Under the pieces are notes generated by a model. That model had not been told where the DNA came from. It worked only from the letters and a program-made list of their open reading frames with translations, and did not search any database. From NCBI GenBank assembly GCA_021613535.1, contig CP075493.1, forward strand, positions 5,766,001 through 5,830,000: 64,000 bases of DNA, in the 5' to 3' direction. Position numbers and translations under genes: made by a program. Source of the DNA: Adineta vaga. Lineage: Eukaryota; Rotifera. Below, piece after piece: positions 40,593-52,920 of the stretch; within the stretch, counting starts at the first letter, position 1; the number at the start of each line of letters is the position of its first letter.

Positions 40593-42939
40593 ATGTCCTT
40601 GACAAAGCGGACACGTTTTATACTTGTACGAAGTACACGCAATGCCAATGCAACTGAAGATAATATTGAACCTTATCATACCAGTATATTTCGTCGTTCA
40701 TCATCGATGCCACCATTACAAAAACGATCATCTTTAAAAAAATTGAATTTTCTTCGACGTGATCAACGACAACAATCCATGGAATCTTCGACGATGCCTG
40801 TAACACAATATCAACAACGTGATAGAGATGAAATTTTAACAAATAAATTCTATAAATTAAATATTCAAACAATGAAAAAGAAATCAGCAAGAATTAGTAT
40901 GCGTTTATCGAATGCATTTGGTTTATCAGCACATACAATTGATGAACATTTTAATTATCAAGAACAACGTTTTCGTGCAATGGAAAAATTTCTAAAATTA
41001 TTTCTACGAAATATTTATATCAATATTGAAGCATTAAGGGTAATGTTATTTTCTTCGAATGAATCGAATGAATATTAACTTTATTCATTAGTAATAAATG
41101 AACTTTTCTCCTAGGAAAGTATTTTAACGCAAGTGGATGTCGCCGAAGATATCGAAGAATTATTAGATGATAGGATTACGGATTTATTTCAACAATTTAT
41201 TCGTTCCAAACGTTTTTTACTTGAAAATATTTTTCTCGAATTTGTAAGTCATTCTTTAATTTGCTTTTTTTTTGAATTTTATTATTCTGTATATAACAGA
41301 GAAATCATATTGAATTGTATGTTATCAATTCAATCAATATGTTATTAAAATTATTTCTTTCACCATTAAATTTAATTGGCAAACGACATAATAAATTATT
41401 AGATTATGATAGTGCTCAATCTGCTTACGAAAAAGTTAAAGATCAACAATTAAAACAAGTAAAAAATGAATGAAATCGAAATTCATTAAAGATTTTTCTT
41501 TTTTTAAATATCTTAGGCAAAACAAGTTCTCGATCTATCCAAACAAACATATGAAATAATAAATAATCAATTACTTGAAGAATTACCTTGTCTATATGAA
41601 ACTAGTTGTGAAATCTTATCTCTTGCTGTCAAAGAATATATTCGAGCATATTATCGTTTAATGCAACAAATGAATACAAATATGCAACTTGTTCTAAATA
41701 AAGTTTGTAGACATTGAAAATTTTATCTTTTCGAAAAAAAACAAAACTCTTTTTTGTCGATCATTAGACAGTGCCATTAATTACTTCGGAAAATTTAAAT
41801 TGGAAAAAGATTTTAGAACGATTTATAGTAAAAAATCATTCTATTGACGAACAATTTTTTCAATTAACAATTACAGCAAAGAATTTTTCTGAACGATTAA
41901 AAACTTTATCAACATCAAGAATTTCCTCGGGAATCAATAATACATATAATTGTGATAAAGTTCGTTGTTAATTATATTTATATATTAGTATTGTGAATGT
42001 TTTATGAATAGGAAACGTATATACAAACAGATGAAATTCGACAATCGATGAAAAATCGATTTCCAGATAACGATTTATTTGTTGTCATTCAAGATTATAC
42101 GGGCTATTCGAATAATCAATCAACGATGGCACGATCAGAATTTACTATTCAAAATGTGAGTAATTCTATAAATGAATAACAAGGACATTTTTTATTTAAT
42201 AGGGTGATCTTGTTGGTATAATTCAACGATATGATGAAGATAATACCGATGAACAATGGTTTGTAGATAATGGAAGTACGAATTTATTATTAATTTCATT
42301 CACATAACAAAACAATTATCTGTTTATTTAGTTACACAAGGTTATCTACCTTCTTCGATTCTTACGCCTTTAATACCAAATAATCAATCAGATTTTCATT
42401 CTATACCACCGCCCATACCAATTCGTCATGATCTACGAACAGCAACACGAGTACCTTTACCATTACCTCGTACAAATATTCGTTCAAGAACAATTCAACC
42501 TCGAACTTCATTATCAAGAGATAATACAGATTCTGAACCATGTTTAATTAATTCTTCACATTATGTCGAAGATGTCAATGAACAACTTTATTTAAATCAA
42601 ACTAACTCTCGAATTTCAACAACAGTAATAACTAATGACTATCATCAATATGCTACCATTGATTTAGAAGATCCAATCACAAATCAATCGAATACAAATG
42701 AACAAGTATGATTTCTAGAGAAGTCTTTCGATATCATTTCTAGATCAATTTAGATCTATACTGCATTATATGACTTTAATAGTACAAGTGATGGTGTTCT
42801 TTCTCTATGTATTGGAGAACGATTGAAAATTTTACAACGTTTCGACGGTGATGGAAATGTAGAATGGTGGTTCGTAGAAAAAATCAACGAAACTAGAGAA
42901 AAAGGTTATGTACCTGCAAATTATATTCAACCAGTTTAA
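40593..42939 (+). CDS. BAR domain protein with two SH3 domains (Tuba/ARHGEF38-like, no DH domain)
   Basis: Nine exons: 40593-41039, 41115-41243, 41300-41458, 41517-41702, 41768-41959, 42012-42155, 42203-42275, 42332-42705, 42754-42939; 629 residues. An in-frame TAA directly precedes the ATG. After a basic, serine-rich N-terminus, a helical BAR domain runs from about residue 90 (SARISMRLSNAFGL, then FNYQEQRFRAMEKFLKLFLRN) to about 340; this sequence type is that of the DNMBP/Tuba and ARHGEF37/38 group. SH3 no. 1 follows (DLFVVIQDYTGYS...GDLVGIIQRYDED...QWFVDNGITQGYLPSSIL), then a linker rich in serine and proline, then a C-terminal SH3 (IYTALYDFNS...LCIGERLKIL...WWFVEK...GYVPANYIQPV). The RhoGEF (DH) domain that precedes BAR in those relatives is absent. 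A role in membrane curvature and actin regulation is inferred. Polyadenylation signal at 43028-43033. Confidence 0.82.
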
Positions 42940-43340
42940 AAAGAAAACGCATATGTTTCAATGAATTCAATTATCGGATAATTGTTAAAGTTAACATGAA
43001 ACTTGTTTTATTTATTTTTTCATTTAGAATAAAGATTTCGAAAGAGTGAAATATAATCTAGATGATAATATCTAAATCATGATCTCTTTCAACTATAGTA
43101 ACGATCTTTATGCATGACCTTTTCTGTTGTTATCAATTGAAATTAATAAAACGAAAACATAAACACGTGTTCTAAGTAAAGTTTATTATCGAAGATTTGA
43201 TTTATTATATATGAAGAAAAGGAAAATATTTATCTAATACTTCAATATCGAAACATTCTTCTCACTGTGCAAAGAACACTTTTGTTTTTCAAGGTTAACA
43301 AAAGTAAAGTGTAGATAAGAAAATATTTATTCATTTGAAA
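42940..43340. other. Spacer between BAR-SH3 gene and decarboxylase gene
   Basis: About 400 bp of AT-rich DNA with AATAAA at 43028-43033; it must carry the promoter of the decarboxylase gene. No other element recognised. Confidence 0.4.
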
Positions 43341-44727
43341 ATGACGACAAAACATGGATTTTATTATAATGATGATGATGATGATGATCGATTATATATG
43401 GATCAAACTTCTGTTACACAAATTATTGAACGTTTATCTGAACCACCAACACCATTTGTACTCTACAGTTTAAAACAATTTTCTCATAATGTTCATGCAT
43501 ATCAACATGCACTCACCGAACTTGCACCATTACGTTGTCGATTATCATATTCGATGAAAGCAAATTACAATCCACATTTATTAACAATATTAAAATCATC
43601 AGCAGTCATGTTAACAACAGTGAGTGGTGGAGAAATGCAATTAGCACTATCTACTGGATTTGAGGTAAACTTTTGAACAAAACAAAATAATCAATGTATG
43701 TAACATTTGTTTTTAGCCATCATCCATTATCTACAATGGTAATGGAAAAACAGATGAAAGTATTCGTATGGCAGTTGAAGCTGGTGTTTTACTTAATGTT
43801 GATAGTTTATTTGATCTTGAAGTTATTCTTCGATATGCTCATCAATTGAATAAGATTGCTAATGTACTTATACGTGTAAATCCCAATCTAAGTGATTCGA
43901 ATATTCATGCATATAATACGACAGCATCGGCAACAAGTAAATTTGGTACTAATATCGATGAATTAGAATCAATCTATACAATAATTGAGAAAAATCATGA
44001 TAAATGGATTCGTTTATATGGTTTTCATTGTCATTTAGGTTCGACTATATCAAATACACGAGTTATTGTTACATGTATAGAAAGATTAGTGAAATTATTT
44101 GATACAAAACGTTTTCCTCATCTTCGTTTTCTTAATATTGGTGGTGGATTAAATATTGACTATAAACGATATGCAAATCGTACATTGAATCAACCTGAAG
44201 AACATATTTCAATTCCAACTATTGAAGATTATATTCATGCTATTAAACAACCTTTAGAAAAACTCTCGGATTCAATTGAATTGATTGTTGAACCTGGACG
44301 AAGTTTAATTGCAAATGCATGTCTACTAATAACACGTGTCTTAGGACAAAAACAAACAGGTTCAATACGACAACTAGTTGTTGATGCTTCAATGACTGAA
44401 TGTATTCGTCCAGCTTTATATCAAGCCTATCATCATATTGATACAATAGTCCCATCATCAAACAAGGAACGTATTCCATATGATATTGTTGGACCTGTTT
44501 GTGAAAGTGGAGATTTTCTTGGTAAACAACGATATCTTCCAGAAACATTAGAACGTGGAAATTTCTTAGCTGTATTTGATGTAGGTGCTTACTGTTCAAG
44601 TATGAGTTCAAATTATAATATGCGACCACGTCCAGCTGAATATGCCTTAGATGAACATGAAAATATCAAAATATTACGAAAGAGAGAAACAAATGAAGAT
44701 CTTCTTCGAACTTATTATATTGAATAG
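43341..44727 (+). CDS. Diaminopimelate decarboxylase-like PLP enzyme (fold type III)
   Basis: Two exons, 43341-43664 and 43717-44727; 444 residues. Diaminopimelate decarboxylase (LysA) makes lysine from meso-diaminopimelate, the last step of a pathway that animals lack. Family residues are all present: PLP lysine K73 in YSMKANYNP, HCHLGS at 212-217, the glycine loop NIGGGL near 249-253, EPGR at 300-303, the CESGD motif at 370-374 donated across the dimer, and the GAYCSSMSSNYN.RPRP block near 398-413. CESGD separates the DapDC branch from ornithine and arginine decarboxylases, though relatives with other substrates exist. The N-terminus has an unusual run of six aspartates. No targeting peptide is evident, so it is probably cytosolic. 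It likely came by horizontal transfer and gained an intron. Polyadenylation signal at 44757-44762. Confidence 0.87.
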
Positions 44728-45544
44728 AATTTTTTCGTTTAGTTTGTGATGAAAAGAATAAAAGATAGTTTGTTGATCGATGATTTTGATGACATTTGTT
44801 AATTGCCTTGATGTGTAAAGAGAAGAAGAAGAAGAAGAAGAAGATAAGACTATATGTAATAGAATTTTTTGGACACTTGATGACAGCATCAGTATTATAC
44901 AACGTTTTCTTCTGTTTCTTTTTTTTTGCTATCAATGTCGATAAGAAAGACATTTCAATTGTTCATTTTTTTTGTTTCGTTGCTCCTACCTTCTAACGTG
45001 AAGGGTACGAAAAATAGACTAAATGGCTATCGGTCACGCATAAAAAATATTCTTTCAATTCAACGGTAGTTTTTTTTCAAGAAAAAAATGAACTGGTATC
45101 GATGTTGAGACAATAACAGTCTGGTATACATCTATTATTTGATGTGAACTTTTATGACAATGTTCAGAATAAGTAAAAAATTCACAATAGAGTTCACCGT
45201 CATAATACGGTCAAATGTGTTGCGACAATAGTTGACCATCAATTGTATGTCTACTTCATAGAAATTTTTCTTTCTGTCTGTCTAGTATACTAAGACCTAG
45301 TTTGTTCTGTTCTATATTGTAGACCATGGTTTATGTATATATATATATATATATATGTATCTGTCCGTCTTTATTCTTGTTTTAAAAGCAAAAAAAGTCT
45401 AGGGAGAGCAAGAGAGAAACTGCGCGCGCGAGAGAGAAAAGAAGATATAAGTAAAGGAGAAAAAAAGAACAATAATACAACATCTATATGCATACATTTT
45501 GTATTATTAAGAGTAAAGATTGAAGTTGATCCGTGAAGAATAAA
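44728..45544. other. Intergenic region before the fasciclin gene
   Basis: About 820 bp. A GAA repeat occupies 44820-44844, a TA repeat about 45337-45356, and a GCGCGCGAGAGAG patch lies near 45422-45437. No gene seen; the short frames on both strands around 44666-44996 are products of the GAA repeat. Confidence 0.5.
44820..44844 (+). repeat. GAA triplet repeat
   Basis: Eight GAA units downstream of the decarboxylase gene. Confidence 0.9.
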
Positions 45545-48500
45545 ATGAATCTCATACATTTTTGTATTGTAATAATTATTGTTAATGAATGTTACACTGG
45601 ACCTATTGAAGATTTATCTGCCATGCCAGATTTAAGTTTAGTAAGTTTTTCAATATTTGACTTAGTTTGTTTGTTTTTTGAAATGAAATACTTTGATTCA
45701 GTTTTATCAACAATTAATTCGTCAACCCGATCTACAAGGATTACTGCAGGATGTCTATCAATCTCAACAACCACTTATAACTGGTGATTTTACAATATTT
45801 GCTCCAAATAATGATGCGATGTCACGTCTTAATCGAAGAAATGAAGATCCGAATTTACTTTGGAAATATCATATTGTACCTGGTCGTTATGATGACCAAG
45901 CACTCTATAATATGGCTCAAGACAAAATCAATCAAGCTAATCCACGACAAATGACAGATGTTCGTCCACAGAATAATTTACTAACACTGGCATCACCTTT
46001 TCAGGTACAATGAAAAAATATGAATTTTTTCATACGAATCTCATGGACTCTTTTCTATAGGTCTTCTATGGCGTTGGATTTTATGGTGGAACGGGTCCAT
46101 ATATAAATGTAAGTTTTGATAATACAGGTTATGGCCAGAATGGAATGTCTTGGTCAGGATCTTCTGCACTCAATATAACAAATACATTTCAAAATTCTGT
46201 TCCACTCAATCCATATCTTGGTATGTCAATCAATATTTCAAGTTGCATTGAACTTTACTCATTATTTTTCTTCTTCTTTCTATTAAGTCAATACAAACAA
46301 TTATAATCCAAATCAACATACTCAATCGTATGTTGTTGCACAAGGTAAGTGTAATTTAATGTTAATCAAAATGTTTTCGTTGGTCAATTTTTAGGCAGTG
46401 CATCATCGGGTAATCCGAATTTATTTCCACAGAATTTAACAAATTATTATACGAATGTATTTAATCCTAATGTTAACACACAATTTCTTCAAAATGCGAA
46501 TCCACCAACGACAAATTTTAATCCTAATTTTCAACAACAACAACAACAATTCAATGGACAAGTGAATTATGCTGGAATTGGAATACCGGTAAGTTATCTT
46601 CATAAATACGAAAGAAATTCAACTAGGATTCGATATTTTATTTAAAACTCTTTCAGCGTCCTACAATAAATAATGCTTTTGTATTACAATCACGAATAAT
46701 GAGTCGTGGTATAATCAATGTTGTCGATAATATTCTATGGCCACCTGAACGACGCGATCAAACACAGTTTAAAACGGCTTATGATGCTCTCGATGATCCA
46801 CAATTTTCGTAAGAATTTTCTTTTTCTTCATATTAAATAAAAATTTATTCCGATAATTCTCTCGAAAGGCGTCTTCGATTATTAGCTGATCGTAGTGAAT
46901 ATTTTCAAGCTGAATTACGTTCAATTAATCATCAAACTTGGTTTTTACCAAATGATCAAGCATTTTCTAGTTTTGGTACTGGTTTAAGTTTTCTATTTGA
47001 AGCACCATCGGCCAATAATATACATGATATAAATGATGTAAAAGATTTCTTTCTTTTTCTTCGATTTAAATTGAGATTTTCTAGTTTGTCAAATCACATA
47101 TCCTTCCAATTGTACTTTATCCAAGTGCAATGGATGCAAGTAAACAAATAAGTACATTGAGTCTTGGTAAATGGGTTACATTTCGAAAAAGTGCACAATC
47201 CGATGCAGCTTTTCAAGGTATGATATCTTTATTCTGTCGATTTCTGCCTAATTATCTAATATTATTTATTACTCAGTTGATGTTGTTTCAAATCGACAAG
47301 TTGCACATATTGTAACATCACGTCCAGAAGATATTAGAATCTATGGTAATGGTGTTGTTTATCCAATTACTACAATTCTAAGTGGTCCAGCTCGATCAGC
47401 TGCCGATGAACTTGCTCGAAGTTATCAGTATGTATATCTTAAATAGAATATTGAAAGAATATAATTAAAACTACTTGCAGATATTTTATGGCTTTGATTC
47501 AACAATCTGGCGATACAGAATTAGTTAATTTATTGCAAGGTAATACAGCTGGTTTGGGTAATACAGGACCAAATATATTCAATCCACAAAATTTATTAAA
47601 TGTTACCGTTCTTATCCCACAACAAATATCTGTTCAACAGTTGGGAAATTCTCAAGATTTGAGTAGAGTAAGTCAAATCGATCATATAGATTTCATCATA
47701 TGCTTCTTTACTTATTTAGAATTTGCGTCGACATATTCTACGATTTCCTGTCTATACAGATCAATTATTAACTATGTCGAATGCATATATTCCGCAACAA
47801 CAACAACAACAACCCTATATTCAACAAGGCTATCAAGTACCCTTATATCAAAGATCGGGTGCAGTTCCAAATAAAAAACTACCACGACGTCGGCGTCGTC
47901 GACGACAATTGAATGTTCCACCTAATATGAACTATCAACAACAACAACAACAGATGTTTCCATCTCAACCTTTATTACCCAATGATCAGCAACAACAGAT
48001 GTTTCCATCTCAACCTTCACTACCCAATGATCAGCAACAACAGATTTTACCAAATCAACAATTACCTATGATGCAACAACAACCGCTAAATCCAACACAA
48101 AATCCAAATTACTATCAAATACCAACATTTCCATCTTCAGGCATTTTTCAAGATGGACAAATATATCCAACTATGGATCCCGAATTTTCCATTCAAGCAC
48201 AAATATCTTCCGGTCCAAACGGAAATGGTATGTAAATATCTAATACATCAAAAAAAAAGGTTCAATCAACAGATATTTCCTGTTAAATATCTTAGATTAA
48301 ACACATCTCTTTGTAATAAATATAGCATGTTATCACGCATACAAAAAAATCTTTCCTGTCATCACATTATTTTCAGTTTATAAAGAAAAATTGATATTTA
48401 TTTCTGTGCTATTTTGTTTTAGTGGTAACATTGATTGGTCGGCCAGCAAATTCATTACCATTTACTGCTACAATACTTAATACTGAATCGAATATACCTA

Positions 48501-50019
48501 TTAAAAATGGTGTCATGCATGTTATTCGAGGCATTCTATCTGGAGCAGTTATTCCATTGGATACAGTTCTTTCGACAATGCAAGGTGCAAGGTAAGATTG
48601 ACTGATTCTTTTGATTTGATTTCCTATTAAATATAAATTTAGTTCATTTTCACAATTAATGCAACAAACAGGTGTTATTGATCAATTGAAACAATCTGGA
48701 CGATCGTATACTCTCTTCATCCCAACGAATATTGCTCTTCAAACGATTGGTGTTACAAATGATATTAATCGAATACGACAAGTATGAAAACTATTGAGTA
48801 TAAAATATTTGAACTATGTTTCATCTTTTTTTTTATTCTATAGTTTGTTCTTCGTCATATATGTTCTGATGTTCTTTTGGATCCAATGGCTAATATCTTA
48901 AGTCGTTCTGGAAGTTATATCAGTCGTAGTCAAATGTCTAAACCTCCACAACAATCACAATTATTTACAGCTATGAAACGAAATCGTCGAAAACGACAAG
49001 ATTGGGCTGATACTTGGAGAAATGGTACAGTTACTGGCGGTGGACAAAATTTTAAAGCACCAGATCTTGGTCCAGGTTATTTTCAACCACAACAACAAGT
49101 TTATGGAGGATATCCAGCTGCACCATCACCTTTTAGTTCATATAATCAATTGTATAATCCAGGTTATGTTATGAATGGTTATGCTAATCCAAATTCTCAA
49201 TATTATCCTGGTTATAATGGAACTTTTGCAGGCATGGATTACTTCAATTATCAAAGTTTGGGTGTACCTAATCAAGGAGCATCTGATGCTGTTTGGAATA
49301 ATACTTATGGTGGTTTCTATAATCCACAAGTCAATGTTGTACCTATTGCTGGATCGGGTGTTGGTAGTCAAAGTTATTACACAGGTGCAGGTGGATTTTA
49401 TAGTGGTGCAAATAATGTTCCTGGACCACAGTCATGTACAGCGATGACAGGTGATCGTATTACAATTCAGCCATTACCTGGCCCACAAACAGGAGGTATG
49501 TCGGATGTACAACAGTAAAAAGATTGATAGCAGATATAAATATATAGCAGGAAAAGGTTCAATAAATAAAACAGGTCTATTCTTCATGTTTAAAGACTAT
49601 TATCTCACCAGCTTCATTGAACATTTGCACTATTCAGAGATTATTTTTCACTTTTTATTCTGTAGTTTTTTTTCTAACTTTAATCATCGAACACTAATTT
49701 CTATACATTTCTCTAGGTGTCAATACAGTGTCGTCCTATCAAAGTAAATAAAATGCATTTCGTCTTGCATCCTATAATATGAATAAACATATGTGTTCTA
49801 GATTTCGTGGTGACTTGCTGCGGTGATCAATCTGTTAATGGTGTGATTCAATCATTTAATGTCTATCCTCCAAGTTATGCAGTCTATATAATTGGACGAT
49901 CATTATTAGGTTATGGTCAATCAGTTGGCAATATATATAATCATGCGTTCATTTTATATCCTTCTCAACTTATGCTCTTGATCTTAACTATTTCATTAAT
50001 CTTTATAAAACATCTTTAA
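45545..50019 (+). CDS. Large extracellular protein with fasciclin (FAS1) domains and hydrophobic C-terminus
   Basis: Sixteen exons: 45545-45640, 45702-46004, 46061-46220, 46288-46344, 46395-46588, 46657-46808, 46869-47037, 47085-47217, 47277-47427, 47481-47667, 47720-48227, 48423-48591, 48643-48781, 48844-49495, 49717-49743, 49802-50019; 1104 residues. A signal peptide covers roughly residues 1-19. FAS1-like repeats are seen at the N-terminus (FTIFAPNNDAMSRL, then LLWKYHIVPGRYD), in the middle (TWFLPNDQAF with SHILPIVLYP), and later (YTLFIPTNIALQTI with FVLRHICSDVLLDP); others are weaker. Between them are asparagine/glutamine-rich and glycine/tyrosine-rich stretches. Two polybasic sites, PRRRRRRRQL and RNRRKRQD, look like proprotein convertase sites. 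The C-terminus ends with a hydrophobic helix suited to a GPI signal or membrane anchor. Periostin/TGFBI-like adhesion is inferred. Reading through exon 14 would give an alternative end soon after 49495. Confidence 0.78.
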
Positions 50020-50086
50020 TCATTTGTGTGCTGTGTTCATATGTACAGATATTCCTTTCCTTCTTCTTTCTTTTTTAAATATACAT

Positions 50087-50092
50087 TTTATT
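50087..50092 (-). promoter_or_regulatory. Candidate polyadenylation signal of NCAPH
   Basis: TTTATT on the plus strand is AATAAA on the minus strand, 71 nt after the NCAPH stop codon. It lies in the narrow 143-bp gap between the convergent fasciclin and NCAPH genes. Confidence 0.5.
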
Positions 50093-50162
50093 ATTTTAAA
50101 CCAATCAAAAAGAAAACATAATATTACATAAACACATACACAAAAGAAATGACTCTGTTTTA

Positions 50163-52920
50163 TTAAACAATCAATGAAGTTATAGAAAGATTCGAATTAC
50201 TGGAATAAGAATAAGAAAGTGTTGATACATCACGTCGATCTGTAAATGGACGTTCTTGAATAAATAAATCATCACGTTTGGAATTACTTTTCATATATAA
50301 TTTGTTCTCATTACAATTAATTAACATACAATAGAATGCTGAAGCCAAATCCGATTGAACTGATAAATGGCCATGATCAGCAAGATTTTCACATAGAATA
50401 GAAAATTCTACTGCTATTTGAGTATTGTTAAGACATGATGATTGCTGACTAGAAGTACTTGTATCAAGTGATAATGTACGTTGGTGTTCAACTTTTTGGC
50501 GTGTAAATTCTTCTATCATTTGACGTTTTAAATTTTTAGCATTAACCGATGTTGAACCTTTCGCAAATTCAATTTTTTCATAATGAACAGGACGAACAAA
50601 ATCATAGTTCATTGCTGCTAATGGAGTATCTAAAATGAAAGTATTAATGTAGATTTCATGAGAATGAATTTGATTACATACCGTCATCTTCATCATGATG
50701 TTCGATTGTTATATGAAAATCTTGATCATCACCATCATCGTGATGATATTGTTGTTGAAAACCATTTTGAGATTGTTCTCGACGTCGATTGATCGAATGT
50801 AATTGTTCACAATTTAACTGTGGAAAATTATGTAAATTAGTTAGATCAGTCAAAGGACGTAATTTTCTAGCTAATTGCATTTGATTCAGACTTTTTTCTC
50901 GTATTCGTAAAATGAGTGCACTCTGAGATATACTAATAGCTTTTTTATCTCGTCCATTGGTTGTACCCAACATAATATGTTCGAGAGACATTGGATTAAA
51001 TATATCCACACGAATACTTCGTTTTGGACCGATCAAACCAACATGTCCTCCTTCACCATTAATTTTGTGGCGAGAAGCTGGTGCTTGTTGTTGTTGAATA
51101 GTTGAAGCATTTATTGTTGCTGATTTTGTAGTTGTATCAAGTAAATTTTTATATTTCCATATATTCGGTCCAGCAAAAAGTTTCAATTTAGCTATATCAA
51201 AATATGAATATTCCGATTGAACTTCTTTTGCATGAAGTAAATTTGGCATTTGATCAACAAATGAGATTGTACTCATGAATGAAGCAGATAGGATTTCATC
51301 AGCAGCTGGAAGATTCAACTAAAATAAAGTAAAGCATTTTGAATATAGATTAATCAAAATGTTTCTCATTTGAAAGATGAACAATTGAAAAGACTTACTT
51401 CAGCAGATTGTTGTGATTGATAATTTCCGAGATGCGACATCATACTTGATGGATCTGGATTACTTAGTTCATTCAGAGCATTTTTAAATACTTCATTTGA
51501 ATGTGATGGATCATCATTAAGATCTTCTATAGCTGCATGAACTAATTCATCATGATTATAACCATCATCATTATCTATTTCATCATGATTTGAATATGAT
51601 TTATCATTACTCTCATCAAGTTGTGCAAGACAACTTTCATGAATTGTATCAATAAATGAACCGCTAGGAGTTTCATTAAAGGTAAAATCACGTAATGATT
51701 GACAACCTAGAAAACAAGTTAACAATGAATCATTGAAATATAATAGAGGAAGATATTTACCAAGTATATGATCGGGTATTTCATTTGTTTTCATAACATC
51801 CCGTAATGATGTTAAATCAATCATTTTCGTTACTGTATGATCTAGAATAGTATTAATTTTGGTTTGTTGTTCTTCTGGTCGATTATTTACATTAGTAAAA
51901 CCATCAACAAGTGGATAATCACTTGATGAATACATTGTACTTGAAACCATTTCAGCATAGATAGAGTCTTTACCGATTCCACCACGCCATTGACACATAT
52001 TTGGTGGTTGTAATGGACGAAATTCAAATTCATGTTCAAGAGTTATTTTCGATAAATCAGATGCAATAAATGATGTTGCTTTTGTTTTAACACGTCGTGA
52101 TGGTTTTTTCGATTCAATTTGTTCTGAATCGATATTTTCATTATCACCTTCAATTCGATTTTCTTCTATAATCGCTGCTTGATCTGCAGAGTTTTCTTCT
52201 TCAGTATTTAAAATATTTCCACTTAATTTCTGTGTTTCAGTATGTAAAGCATCAACTCGAAAACCATAGATTTTAGCACTAAAAAAAATAAAAAATAATT
52301 ATTCCTTTGACTGGAAAGTCTTATATCAGTTTAGAACTATATTAGATTAAACTTTATCTTGGAATTCAAAATGTAGGAAACCAATGAATTTTAGATAAAC
52401 TGAAACAATACTATTTTCAGTCAGATTGAACGTGAAAGAAATCAAGTATCGAACGCTAACCTTGTATCAATAACTGAACCAGCTTTAACAAAATTTGGTC
52501 CAAGATGATGATTCTCTTTATCATCAAGTGCAATAGCATTCAAAATTTGTGGTAAACGTTCAACGAGTGGAATACTAAAGGCATTTTTAATATTAATTTT
52601 GCCTTGTGCAGCTAATTCAATGGTCTTTTGATATAAATCAACTAGTTGCGTCGGCGTTTGAGCTGGTTCATCATTGACAGCTTCAATATTGATTGAATTA
52701 TTAAATAAACGTGATTGTCGTCGGCCGGCAAAACTTTCATTCAGTGAATTTTCTTTGTCATTTATATCTTCATCAAATGTTAGAAGTTTCGTTGTTCGAC
52801 GTCGAGCAGCAAGCGATCTAAATTGAAAAAGAAAAGAAAAAAAAGGATATTGAATGTTTAACTAAGAATATTTATCTACCGTCGTGGAGTTGGTTCAGCC
52901 ATTCGCATTGTTAATGCCAT
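50163..52920 (-). CDS. NCAPH: Condensin complex subunit 2 (kleisin, Barren/CAP-H)
   Basis: Six exons in transcript order: 52920-52880, 52817-52461, 52278-51761, 51706-51399, 51318-50682, 50629-50163; 775 residues. CAP-H is the kleisin that bridges SMC2 and SMC4 in condensin I and drives mitotic and meiotic chromosome compaction. Family anchors appear in order: the N-terminal helix region ending in KINIKNAFSIPLVE, then SAKIYGFRVDALH, several acidic linkers, the segment YSYFDIAKLKLFAGPNIWKYK (APN.WK motif), and a C-terminal winged-helix part containing VEFSILCENLADHGHLSVQ-like sequence. The linkers are rich in aspartate, serine and asparagine, as usual in this fast-evolving family. The first exon is only 41 nt. 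CAP-H2 of condensin II is less likely because of the KIYGFRVDA block. Confidence 0.9.

Noticed and set aside
40278-40679. 133-codon minus-strand frame
   Set aside because: Overlaps the start of the BAR-SH3 gene antisense and has a composition typical of reverse-strand chance frames.
44820-44844. GAA repeat as a possible coding acidic tract
   Set aside because: Lies after the decarboxylase stop and polyadenylation signal with stops in the neighbourhood; simple repeat only.
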